From Streptomyces sp. ISL-94 (GTDB lineage: Bacteria; Actinomycetota; Actinomycetes; Streptomycetales; Streptomycetaceae), in the NCBI RefSeq assembly GCF_018614075.1, contig NZ_JAGGOZ010000037.1:21041-85040 (forward strand): a stretch of 64,000 bases of DNA. The letters run 5' to 3'. The notes beneath the pieces were generated by a model that was given only the letters and a program-made list of their open reading frames with translations, ran no database searches and was not told where the DNA came from. Positions 57,323 to 64,000 of the stretch are shown here, piece by piece. Made by a program: the position numbers and the translations under genes. Position 1 is the first letter of the stretch, and each line of letters opens with the position of its first letter.

Positions 57323-57718
57323 TCAGGCAGGCAGCCACCCCGGCCACCACGGCGGCACATTGTCCGGCCCGCACCGGGCCGGATCCCCGGGATAGCCGTC
57401 CAGGGTGCCGCGGAGGGCGAAGTACAGCACGGTCAGCCCGGCCGGCACGACCAGGACGGTGCCCAGTTGCAGGGCCACGGGCCGCCGGTCCAGGAGGAGG
57501 GCCACGACGAGGGCCACGGTGGCGAAGGCCGCGGTCAGCGGCAGCAGCGTGAGGCTCAGTTCGAAGCGGCCGCCCGCGTCCGTGCCCGCGCCGCAGTACT
57601 CCCGGGCGCGGGCGGCCAGCGCGATGGCCGCGCAGCCCGCCGCGAGGCCGGCGAGAACGGCGGAGACCCGTATACAGAATCGTTTCGCCCGGGAGGGGGC
57701 TGCGGCGCGTGGCGTCAT
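57323..57718 (-). CDS. Small membrane protein, function unknown
   Basis: 131 aa. It has a basic N-terminus (RAAAPSRAKRFCIR) and three hydrophobic segments: about 18-37 (VSAVLAGLAAGCAAIALAAR), 57-74 (LLPLTAAFATVALVVALL) and 82-101 (LGTVLVVPAGLTVLYFALRG). The C-terminal tail is Pro/Trp-rich. The positive-inside rule places the N-terminus in the cytoplasm. No family recognised; it is adjacent to, but not clearly in an operon with, the acetyltransferase. Confidence 0.7.
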   Translation of the reverse strand: MTPRAAAPSRAKRFCIRVSAVLAGLAAGCAAIALAARAREYCGAGTDAGGRFELSLTLLPLTAAFATVALVVALLLDRRPVALQLGTVLVVPAGLTVLYFALRGTLDGYPGDPARCGPDNVPPWWPGWLPA

Positions 57719-57744
57719 ACCCCGCTACGACGCGGCCCGCCCGG

Positions 57745-58545
57745 TCACGGTTGCGCGAACTGCGCGCCCGCGTCCCGCAGCCGGGCGTGCAGTTCGGTGA
57801 AGACGGCCGCCGCGCGGTCGCCCGGCCAGTCCGCCGGGAGGAGCTCGCGCGGCAGGCCCGGGTCGGCGTACGGCAGGCGGCGCCAGCTGTCCAGGGCGAG
57901 CAGATAGCCGCGGTAGGCCTCCTCCGGGGCCGGGTCCGGCCCCGTCTGCAGGGCGCGCAGGGCGGGCTCGTGCAGGTCGAGGAACTCCTCGTGCTGCTTG
58001 GCCAGGGAGGTCAGGTCCCACCAGCGGGCCACGGCCTCCGCGGTCGGCGCGAAGCCGAGGTGGGCGCCCCGGAACAGCTCCACGTACGGGGTCAGGTGCA
58101 GGCGCTCCAGCGTGTGACCCGTCTCCTGCGCCAGCCCGGCCGGGGCGATCCACACGCCCGGCGCCACCGCGCCGAAGCCGAGCCGGGCCAGCCGGGAGCG
58201 CAGCAGGTGCCGCTTGTGCCGCTCCTGCTCCGGGACGGAGAACACCGCCACCAGCCACTCGTCCGAGCGGGGCGGGCCGCCGTAGATCCGCCGGTCGCCG
58301 TCGTCGAGCAGCTGCCGCGCCTCCTGGGAGAGCTCGTACGCGGCCGAGCCGTCCGCCGCGCGGTCGGGCAGCAGGAAGCCGCGCCGCTTCAGCCGGGACA
58401 CCGACGAGCGGACCGACGGGGCGTCCACGCCGGCCGCGCCCAGCAGGCGGATCAGCGCGGACACCGGGACCGGGCCCTCGAAGGCCCGCCCGTAGGCTCC
58501 GTAGAACGTGACGATCAAGGATCGCGGGGTGTGCTGCTCGACCAC
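57745..58545 (-). CDS. PaaX family transcriptional regulator
   Basis: 266 aa. It opens with the PaaX winged helix: SLIVTFYGAYGRAFEGPVPV, LLGAAGVDAPSVRSSVSRL, KRRGFLLPDR. The central and C-terminal PaaX_C parts follow (EWLVAVFSVPEQERHKRHLL, RLGFGAVAPGVWIAP). PaaX proteins repress aromatic-acid CoA pathways and are released by an aryl-CoA ligand. Here it lies 60 bp downstream of an aryl-CoA ligase gene on the same strand and is flanked by the other pathway genes, so it is the likely regulator of that set. Confidence 0.95.
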   Translation of the reverse strand: MVEQHTPRSLIVTFYGAYGRAFEGPVPVSALIRLLGAAGVDAPSVRSSVSRLKRRGFLLPDRAADGSAAYELSQEARQLLDDGDRRIYGGPPRSDEWLVAVFSVPEQERHKRHLLRSRLARLGFGAVAPGVWIAPAGLAQETGHTLERLHLTPYVELFRGAHLGFAPTAEAVARWWDLTSLAKQHEEFLDLHEPALRALQTGPDPAPEEAYRGYLLALDSWRRLPYADPGLPRELLPADWPGDRAAAVFTELHARLRDAGAQFAQP

Positions 58546-58556
58546 GCATTCACTGT

Positions 58557-58639
58557 AGGACCTGTCCGGCCGGTCAGCCGGGCTCGCGTGCCCTGGTGCG
58601 CGCGCTCACTGATCCGGCCTGACCGGCCGGACAGGTCCT
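58557..58639. repeat. Long inverted repeat between ligase and paaX genes
   Basis: Arms of 21 bp at 58557-58577 and 58619-58639 are exact reverse complements (core GACCTGTCCGGCCGGTCAG), 41 bp apart. The right arm overlaps the last codons of the ligase gene. Each arm contains the CCGGCCGG palindrome. It may act as an attenuator or terminator ahead of paaX, or as a pair of operators. Confidence 0.85.
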
Positions 58640-60255
58640 CCATCGCGCAGCCGGAAGCGTTGCAGTTTGCCCGTCGCGGTGCGGGGCAGGGAGGGCACGA
58701 AGACGAAGGAGCGCGGGCACTTGTGCGGGGCCAGCTCGCCCCGCATGAAGGCGCGCAAGTCCTCCTCCGTGAGCACCACACCCTCACGGGTGACGGTGTA
58801 GGCGACCACGATCTGCCCGCGTCGCTCGTCCGGGCGGCCCACCACCGCGGCCTCCACCACGTCCGGGTGGCGCAGCAGGGCCTCCTCCACCTCCGGGCCC
58901 GCGATGTTGTAGCCCGCCGAGATGATCATGTCGTCGGCGCGGGCGACGTAGCGGAAGTAGCCCTCCGGATCGCGCACGTAGGTGTCACCGGTCAGATTCC
59001 AGCCGTCCCGTACGTACTCGCCCTGCCGCGGATCGGCCAGGTAGCGGCAGCCCACCGGCCCGCGCACGGCCAGCAGCCCCGGCTCGTTGTCCGCGACCGG
59101 CCGGCCGGAGGCGTCCACCACCCGCGCCTGCCAGCCCGGAACCACCCGGCCGGTCGTACCCGGCCGGATGTCCTCGTCGGCGGCGGAGATGAAGATGTGC
59201 AGCAGCTCCGTGGCCCCGATGCCGTTGATGATCCGCAGGCCGGTGCGCTCGTACCAGGCCTGCCAGGTCGCGGCGGGCAGGTTCTCCCCGGCCGAGACGC
59301 AGCGGCGCAGCGCGGAGAGGTCGTACACGCCCGCCTCGTCCGTGCCCAGCGCGTCCAGCATCGTCCGGTAGGCGGTGGGCGCCGTGAACAGGACCGTCAC
59401 CCGGTGCCGGGCGAGGGCGGGCAGCAGGTGCCGCGGCGCCGCCTCCTCCAGCAGCAGCGCGGACGCGCCCGCCCGCAGCGGGAAGACGACCAGCCCGCCC
59501 AGGCCGAAGGTGAACCCGAGCGGCGGACTGCCCGCGAAGACATCGTCCGGTCGGGGGCGCAGGACCGTACGGGAGAAGGTGTCGGCCACCGAGAGGAGGT
59601 CGCGGTGGAAGTGCATGCAGCCCTTGGGCCGCCCGGTGGTGCCGGACGTGAAGGCGATCAGGGCGACGTCGTCGGCGGAGGTCTCCACGGCCGGGTAGGC
59701 CGCCCCGTCGTGCCGCTCGGCCAGCCGCAGCAGGTCGTCCGGGGCCTCACCCCCGTACGCGGTGATCCGCAGCCCCGGCACCTCGGCCCTGGCCAGGTCG
59801 TCCAGCGCCCCGGTGTGGCACAGGGCGTGGCTCACCCGGGCCATCGCGCAGACCGTGGCCAGCTCCTTCGCCCGCTGCTGGGGCAGGACGGTCACCGCCA
59901 CCGCGCCGGCCTTCATCACCGCGAGCCAGCAGGCGGCGAGCCAGGGGCCGGTGGGGCCGCGCAGCAGGACCCGGTTGCCGGGGACCACGCCGAGATCGAC
60001 AGTGAGCACGTGGGCGAGGCGGTCCACGCGCCCCCGCAGCCCGCCGTACGTCCACACCTCGCCGGCGGCGCTGCGGAAGGCCGGGCGGTCGGGCCCGAAC
60101 CGGTCGATGGTGGCGTCCAGCAGCTCGGCCCCGCAGTTCAGGCGGTCCGGATAGGCCAGTTCGGGCAGCTCGAAGAGGAGTTCCGGCCAGCTGCCCGAGG
60201 GGGGCAGATGGTCGCGGGCGAAGGTGTCGGCATGAGCGGAAGGCTTGAGTTCCAA
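58606..60255 (-). CDS. Aryl-CoA (2-aminobenzoate/benzoate-type) ligase
   Basis: 549 aa from TTG 60255 (LELKPSAHADTFARDHLPP), with a GGGGG ribosome site; the frame runs on to 60489 over the promoter. Adenylate-forming enzyme: VALIAFTSGTTGRPKGCMHF (P-loop), INGIGATELLHIF, DEDIRPGTTGRVVPG, YIAG-type hinge region DDMIISAGYNIAGPEVEEAL and the C-terminal Lys in RTATGKLQRFRL. It activates an aromatic acid to its CoA thioester. The match in layout is to benzoate and 2-aminobenzoate CoA ligases. Divergent from the acyl-CoA dehydrogenase gene. Confidence 0.92.
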   Translation of the reverse strand: MELKPSAHADTFARDHLPPSGSWPELLFELPELAYPDRLNCGAELLDATIDRFGPDRPAFRSAAGEVWTYGGLRGRVDRLAHVLTVDLGVVPGNRVLLRGPTGPWLAACWLAVMKAGAVAVTVLPQQRAKELATVCAMARVSHALCHTGALDDLARAEVPGLRITAYGGEAPDDLLRLAERHDGAAYPAVETSADDVALIAFTSGTTGRPKGCMHFHRDLLSVADTFSRTVLRPRPDDVFAGSPPLGFTFGLGGLVVFPLRAGASALLLEEAAPRHLLPALARHRVTVLFTAPTAYRTMLDALGTDEAGVYDLSALRRCVSAGENLPAATWQAWYERTGLRIINGIGATELLHIFISAADEDIRPGTTGRVVPGWQARVVDASGRPVADNEPGLLAVRGPVGCRYLADPRQGEYVRDGWNLTGDTYVRDPEGYFRYVARADDMIISAGYNIAGPEVEEALLRHPDVVEAAVVGRPDERRGQIVVAYTVTREGVVLTEEDLRAFMRGELAPHKCPRSFVFVPSLPRTATGKLQRFRLRDGGPVRPVRPDQ

Positions 60256-60319
60256 GGCGGGTTCGCCCCCTTGCAACGGTCCCGGATGTGGGTGGAGCCG
60301 GCCGTGCTGTTGCCACACG

Positions 60320-60347
60320 AGCGTATCGTGATGGTGACGGCAGTCAA
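60320..60347 (-). promoter_or_regulatory. Promoter/operator of the ligase gene
   Basis: Minus-strand -35 TTGACT (60347-60342) and -10 TACGCT (60325-60320) are separated by 16 bp, a good vegetative-type promoter. The -35 is embedded in TGACTGCCGTCA, the same motif as upstream of 52877, so a repressor bound there would block RNA polymerase. It also lies just ahead of the divergent dehydrogenase gene at 60377. Confidence 0.65.
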
Positions 60348-60376
60348 CAGGACGCGATAGATGCGGGGATGTTCGG

Positions 60377-61522
60377 ATGACCGGATTCGCGCTCGGGGTG
60401 GACCAGGAGGAATGGTGCGGGCAGCTGCGCGCACTGGCGGCCGGCCGGCTGAGGCCGCTGGCCGAGAAGGGGGAGCCGGGGCGGGTCAACCGGCCGCTGC
60501 TGGCGGAGCTGGGTGAGCTGGGCCTGCTGGAGCGGGTGTTCGCATCGGGCGCGCTGGACCTGTGCCTGCTGCGCGAATCCCTCGCCTACGGCTGTACGGA
60601 GGCCGAGACGGCCCTCGCCCTCCAGGGACTCGGGGCCCACCCGGTCCTGCGGGCCGGGAGCGGGGCGCAGCGGGAACGCTGGCTGCCGGCGGTGCGCGCC
60701 GGGCGGGCGGTGGCGGGCTTCGCGCTGAGTGAGCCGGGGGCGGGCTCGGACGCGGCGGCGCTGGCGCTGGCGGCGGCCCCCGAGCCGGCGGGGGGCTGGC
60801 GGCTCAGCGGCGAGAAGTGCTGGATCTCCAACGCCCCGGAAGCGGATTTCTACACCGTGTTCGCCCGGACGGGTGAGGGCCCGGGGGCGAAGGGGGTATC
60901 CGCCTTCCTGGTGCCGGCGGACCGCCCCGGACTCGGCGGGCAGTCCCTGGACATGCTGTCCCCGCACCCCATCGGGTCCCTGTCCTTCGACGGGGTCCCG
61001 GTGGGCCGGGACGACCTCCTGGGCGAGCCCGGGCGGGGCTTCCGGGTCGCGATGGACACCCTCAACCTCTTCCGGCCGAGCGTCGGCGCGTTCGCGGTGG
61101 GCATGGCACGGGCCGCGCTCGACGCCACGCTCGCGTACACGGCGGACCGGGCCGCCTTCGGGGGGACGCTGAGCGACCTCCAGGCGGTGGCGCACCGGGT
61201 GGCCGAGATGGCCACCCGCACGGAGGCGGCCCGGCTGCTGGTGTACGCGGCGGCCGGGGCCTACGACCGGGACCCCGGCTCCCCGGAGGTCCCGCGCCGG
61301 GCGGCGATGGCGAAACTGCTGGCCACGGAGACGGCCCAGTACGTGGTGGACCACGCGGTCCAGCTGCACGGGGCCGTGGCCCTGCGGCGGGGCCACCTGC
61401 TGGAACACCTCTACCGGGAGGTGCGGGCGCCGCGGATCTACGAGGGGGCGAGCGAGGTGCAGCGCGGCATCATCGCGAAGGAGCTGTACCGGGCGCTGCC
61501 GGGGGAGGTGGCCGCGCGATGA
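60377..61522 (+). CDS. Acyl-CoA dehydrogenase
   Basis: 381 aa. Flavoprotein motifs: VAGFALSEPGAGSDAAALAL, GEKCWISNAPEADFYTVFAR, RAAFGGTLSDLQAVAHRVAE, and the catalytic Glu region APRIYEGASEVQRGIIAKEL. It should oxidise an acyl- or cyclic-acyl-CoA intermediate of the adjacent aromatic pathway, passing electrons to an electron-transfer flavoprotein encoded elsewhere. Its stop overlaps the RidA start (ATGA), so these two are coupled. Confidence 0.95.
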   Translation: MTGFALGVDQEEWCGQLRALAAGRLRPLAEKGEPGRVNRPLLAELGELGLLERVFASGALDLCLLRESLAYGCTEAETALALQGLGAHPVLRAGSGAQRERWLPAVRAGRAVAGFALSEPGAGSDAAALALAAAPEPAGGWRLSGEKCWISNAPEADFYTVFARTGEGPGAKGVSAFLVPADRPGLGGQSLDMLSPHPIGSLSFDGVPVGRDDLLGEPGRGFRVAMDTLNLFRPSVGAFAVGMARAALDATLAYTADRAAFGGTLSDLQAVAHRVAEMATRTEAARLLVYAAAGAYDRDPGSPEVPRRAAMAKLLATETAQYVVDHAVQLHGAVALRRGHLLEHLYREVRAPRIYEGASEVQRGIIAKELYRALPGEVAAR

Positions 61523-61917
61523 GCCTCGAACGGATCAACCCGCCGGAGCTGTCGCCGCCGACGGGTTTCTCGCACGCGGTCGCCGCGACCGGCTCCCGGC
61601 TGGTGTTCCTGGCGGGCCAGACCGCGCTGGACGGCGCGGGCAAGGTGGTGGGGGAGACCCTGCCGGAGCAGTTCGAGCGGGCGCTGGCCAACCTGCTGGC
61701 CGCGCTCGCCGCGTCCGGGGGGACCCCGGCCGACCTGGCCCGGGTGACGGTGTACGCCGTCGACGTCCCGGCGTACCGGCACCATGCCGCCGAACTGGGC
61801 CGTGTCTGGCGCCGCCTGGCGGGCCGTGACTATCCGGCGATGGCCGTCATCGGCGTGGTCCGCCTCTGGGACGACCAGGCCCTGCTCGAACTGGACGGCA
61901 TCGCGGTCCTCCCCTGA
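61519..61917 (+). CDS. RidA family enamine/imine deaminase
   Basis: 132 aa, YjgF/YER057c/UK114 fold. It begins LERINPPELSPPTGFSHAVA, contains VFLAGQTALDGAGKVVG, and ends near DYPAMAVIGVVRLWDDQALL. The position of the usual catalytic Arg is filled by VVRL in a shortened C-terminal loop. RidA proteins hydrolyse reactive enamines and imines. An amino-substituted, ring-reduced CoA thioester from the monooxygenase/OYE fusion would be an enamine, which explains its coupling to this operon and supports 2-aminobenzoate as the pathway substrate. Confidence 0.92.
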   Translation: MSLERINPPELSPPTGFSHAVAATGSRLVFLAGQTALDGAGKVVGETLPEQFERALANLLAALAASGGTPADLARVTVYAVDVPAYRHHAAELGRVWRRLAGRDYPAMAVIGVVRLWDDQALLELDGIAVLP

Positions 61918-61949
61918 GCCGCGCCCTTCCCCTCCGGGGCGGGATGTGC

Positions 61950-62275
61950 CTCCGTGCGCGGGTACGGGTTCAGGACCGGGGCTCCGCCCCGTGCCCCGCG
62001 CCTCAAACGCCGGCGGGGCTGGAGGTGGCTCGCCCGAGTGGGTGGGTGCGGGTTCAGGACCGGGGCTCCGCCCCGGACCCCGCTCCTCACACGCCGGAGG
62101 GGCTGGATGTGCCCCGGCAAGGCTGGATGTGCCCCGGCGGGGCCGGGTGGGTTCGGCGGGGCCGGGTGGGTTCGGCGGCTGGATCGCGCGGAGCGCGATT
62201 TCAGCCCCGCCGGCGTATGAGGCGCGGGGGTTCGGGTCGGAGCCCCCGCGCGGCGAAGCCGCCGGGCCGGCACAG
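61950..62275. repeat. Intergenic region of short dispersed and tandem repeats
   Basis: No gene is seen. GGGTTCAGGACCGGGGCTCCG occurs twice (about 61966 and 62050, first copy starting GGGTTC), GGCTGGATGTGCCCCGGC twice (62100-62135), and GGCCGGGTGGGTTCGGCGG twice (62140-62180). The dispersed element CTCAAACGCCGGCGGGGCTG is at about 62003, with its reverse at 62202-62226. They form strong hairpins that can terminate both the RidA operon and the convergent SDR gene. Confidence 0.8.
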
Positions 62276-62283
62276 CCGGGAGG

Positions 62284-63042
62284 CTACGGGCGGCCGATGA
62301 CGTGGCCGCCGTCCACGCGCAGGGCGTGCCCGGTGACGAAGCCGGCGTGCGCGAGGTAGAGCACCGCCTCGGAGATCTCGGACACCTCGCCGATCCGGTT
62401 CAGCAGGTGGATCCCGCCGAAGGAGTCCACATCGGATTCCGCGTGCAGCGGGGTGCGGACGATGCCCGGCGCGACGAGGTTGACCCGGATGTTGTCCGCG
62501 GCGAGCTCCGCGGCCAGGCTCGTCGTCAGCGCGTGCACCCCCGCCTTGCTCACCACCGGCGCGGAGGCCGGGAAGCCCGCCAGCGCGTGGTCGACCAGGA
62601 CGGTGCCGATGTTGACGACGCTGCCGCCGCCGCCCTGCGCGCGCAGCGCCCGTACGAAGGCCTGGGTCGTGAGGTAGGTACCCCTCAGGTTGCCCGTCAG
62701 GAAGCAGTCGAGCTCCTCCGCCGTGACCTCGGTGAACGGCTTCGAGGCGAAGGTGCCCGCGTTGTTGACCAGGACGTCGACGCGGCCGAAGCGGTCGAGT
62801 GCGGTACGGACGAGCGCCTCGCCGGTCTCCGGCTCGGCGATGCTGCCCGCGACCCAGGCGGTCCGCTCGGGATGGCCCAGGCCGGCCGCGGCCTTGGCCA
62901 GGCGGTCGGCGTCCCGGCCGTTGAGGACGACGTCGGCGCCGCTCGCCAGGAAGGCCCGGGCGATGTCCAGCCCGATGCCGCTGGAGGAGCCGGTGATCAG
63001 TGCAGTGGTACGGGTAGCGGTAGCGGTAGCGGTGTCGGTCAT
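62284..63042 (-). CDS. SDR family oxidoreductase lacking canonical Ser/Tyr
   Basis: 252 aa short-chain dehydrogenase fold. Nucleotide-binding ALITGSSSGIGLDIARAFL and the NNAG motif (VDVLVNNAGTFASKPF) are intact, as is the structural Lys region. However, the usual Y-x-x-x-K reads PVVSK (SAPVVSKAGVHAL), so the catalytic Tyr position is Pro, and the preceding Ser position lies in VVNIGTVLVDH without Ser. The C-terminal VAPGIVRTPL is normal. It may bind NAD(P) without classical reduction, or use other residues. Divergent from a LysR gene, which may control it. Confidence 0.88.
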   Translation of the reverse strand: MTDTATATATRTTALITGSSSGIGLDIARAFLASGADVVLNGRDADRLAKAAAGLGHPERTAWVAGSIAEPETGEALVRTALDRFGRVDVLVNNAGTFASKPFTEVTAEELDCFLTGNLRGTYLTTQAFVRALRAQGGGGSVVNIGTVLVDHALAGFPASAPVVSKAGVHALTTSLAAELAADNIRVNLVAPGIVRTPLHAESDVDSFGGIHLLNRIGEVSEISEAVLYLAHAGFVTGHALRVDGGHVIGRP

Positions 63043-63140
63043 GGTTCTCGTGCCCTTCGCGGCTGAACGGTTGGTCGTGCTGACACCAGAAACCTAGGAG
63101 CTCCCAACTCATAAGACCACGACGTAGTTTGGAGCATGTG

Positions 63141-63155
63141 ATAATCCCAGGTTAT
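63141..63155. promoter_or_regulatory. Candidate LysR-type box
   Basis: ATAA-TCCCAGG-TTAT is a T-N11-A type interrupted palindrome in the 111-bp interval between divergent SDR and LysR genes. It overlaps the LysR start codon, as in autoregulated LysR systems. Confidence 0.5.
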
Positions 63156-64000
63156 GGATGTGGATCTGCGTGACCTGGAGCTCCTGGAGGCCACCGCCGA
63201 GGCCGGCTCGCTGACCGCCGCCGCCGAGCGGCTCTACGTCAGCCAGCCCGCCCTCAGCCAGCGGCTGACCCGCCTGGAGGCCCGCCTCGGCATGCCCCTC
63301 TTCGACCGCAAGGGCCGCCGCCTGGTCCCGAACGCCGCCGGCCGCCGCCTGCTGGTCGCCGCCCGCCAGGTACTCGGCGAGCTGGAGTCGGCCTCCCGCG
63401 ACCTGCGGGAGCTCCGCGACGGACGCGACCGGCGGGTCCGCTTCGCCGCGCAGTGCAGCACCACCTTCCCGTGGCTGCCGCCCGTGCTGCGCGCCTTCCG
63501 CGCGCGCGAACCCGGCATCGACGTACGGATCGAGACCGTCCCCGACGACGCGCCGGTCCCGGCGCTCCTCGCCGACCGGATCGACGTGGCGCTCATCACC
63601 AAGCCGGACCTGCAGATGGACCGGGTGTCCCTGACCACGCTGTTCGACGACGAGATGATGGCCGTGGTGCCCGCCGGCCACCCGTGGGCCTCCCGCAAGC
63701 ACCTGACCGCCCGCGACTTCGACGGCGCCGACCTCGTCCTCTACGACTTCTACGACCAGAAGCGCATCCCGTCGATGCCGCTGCCCCTGCCGGTCGGCGC
63801 CCGGCCCGCCCGGATCACCACCATGCCGGTGGTGACCGACCTGGTGGTGGAGATGGTGGCGGGCGGCCAGGGCGTGACGGTACTGCCCAACTGGGTGGCC
63901 GCCCCGTACGTGGCCTCGCACGGCCTCGCCCTGGTCCGCATCGGCGCGCAGCCGCTGACCCGCACTTGGTACTGCGCCACCCGCCCCGGCCCCCGCCCGC
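63154..64000 (+). CDS. LysR family transcriptional regulator (cut by window edge)
   Basis: 282 codons visible from ATG 63154; no stop before the window ends. The N-terminal helix-turn-helix is classical: LRDLELLEATAEAGSLTAAA, ERLYVSQPALSQRLTRLEA, LGMPLFDRKGRRLVP. The periplasmic-binding-protein-like effector domain follows (VRFAAQCSTTFPWLPPVLRA, DVALITKPDLQMDRVSL, VVTDLVVEMVAGGQGVTVLP). A nearby LysR box and divergence from the SDR gene suggest local regulation. The last 20-30 residues are probably outside. Confidence 0.95.
   Translation, partial: MDVDLRDLELLEATAEAGSLTAAAERLYVSQPALSQRLTRLEARLGMPLFDRKGRRLVPNAAGRRLLVAARQVLGELESASRDLRELRDGRDRRVRFAAQCSTTFPWLPPVLRAFRAREPGIDVRIETVPDDAPVPALLADRIDVALITKPDLQMDRVSLTTLFDDEMMAVVPAGHPWASRKHLTARDFDGADLVLYDFYDQKRIPSMPLPLPVGARPARITTMPVVTDLVVEMVAGGQGVTVLPNWVAAPYVASHGLALVRIGAQPLTRTWYCATRPGPRP

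Overview
The window is very GC-rich, with long overlapping shadow reading frames, many GTG and TTG starts, ATGA/GTGA gene overlaps, SARP regulators and a SepF-like cell-division gene. It is chromosomal DNA of a Streptomyces or a close relative. No rRNA, tRNA, CRISPR array or intact transposase gene was recognised.

Layout. (1) 1-4.5 kb: a PQQ-repeat Ser/Thr kinase cut by the left edge, an Lrp/AsnC regulator divergent from an asparaginase, and an alpha/beta hydrolase. (2) 4.6-32.2 kb: a compact biosynthetic locus. It holds a TetR regulator and an imine reductase, a flavin reductase with a coupled small protein, a class III aminotransferase, a PimR-like SARP, a phosphopantetheinyl transferase, a type II thioesterase, two SnoaL-like proteins, two type I PKS proteins, a second SARP, a Tat-exported amine oxidase, a ferredoxin, a P450 and a group D flavin monooxygenase. 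(3) 32.3-43.8 kb: methylmalonyl-CoA mutase (mutA-mutB-meaB), a gene-poor repeat-rich stretch with a truncated monooxygenase, a quinone oxidoreductase, a DUF2470 protein behind an iron box, a SepF-like protein, an ATPase and a MazG-like enzyme. (4) 43.8-52.8 kb: two decayed fused genes, the Hen1-Pnkp RNA repair pair, a secreted protein, arginine deiminase and ornithine carbamoyltransferase. (5) 52.9-61.9 kb: a CoA-thioester aromatic degradation set (enoyl-CoA hydratase, monooxygenase/OYE fusion, PaaX regulator, aryl-CoA ligase, acyl-CoA dehydrogenase, RidA). (6) 61.9-64 kb: intergenic repeats, an unusual SDR and a LysR regulator cut by the right edge.

How the biosynthetic locus should work (inference). 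The first PKS has Gln in place of the KS cysteine, so it should make an acetyl starter by decarboxylating malonyl-ACP. Matching terminal docking segments pass this to the only condensing module, KS-AT-DH-KR-ACP, which ends in a thioester reductase instead of a thioesterase. Both AT domains look malonyl-specific. One round would give only a C4 aldehyde, so the second module may act iteratively and make a polyenyl aldehyde. The aminotransferase would convert this to an amine that closes to a cyclic imine, a route known for actinobacterial polyketide alkaloids such as coelimycin. The imine reductase, flavin monooxygenase pair, P450/ferredoxin and exported amine oxidase would then tailor it. I recognise no exporter or resistance gene in the locus. 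The product cannot be named from sequence.
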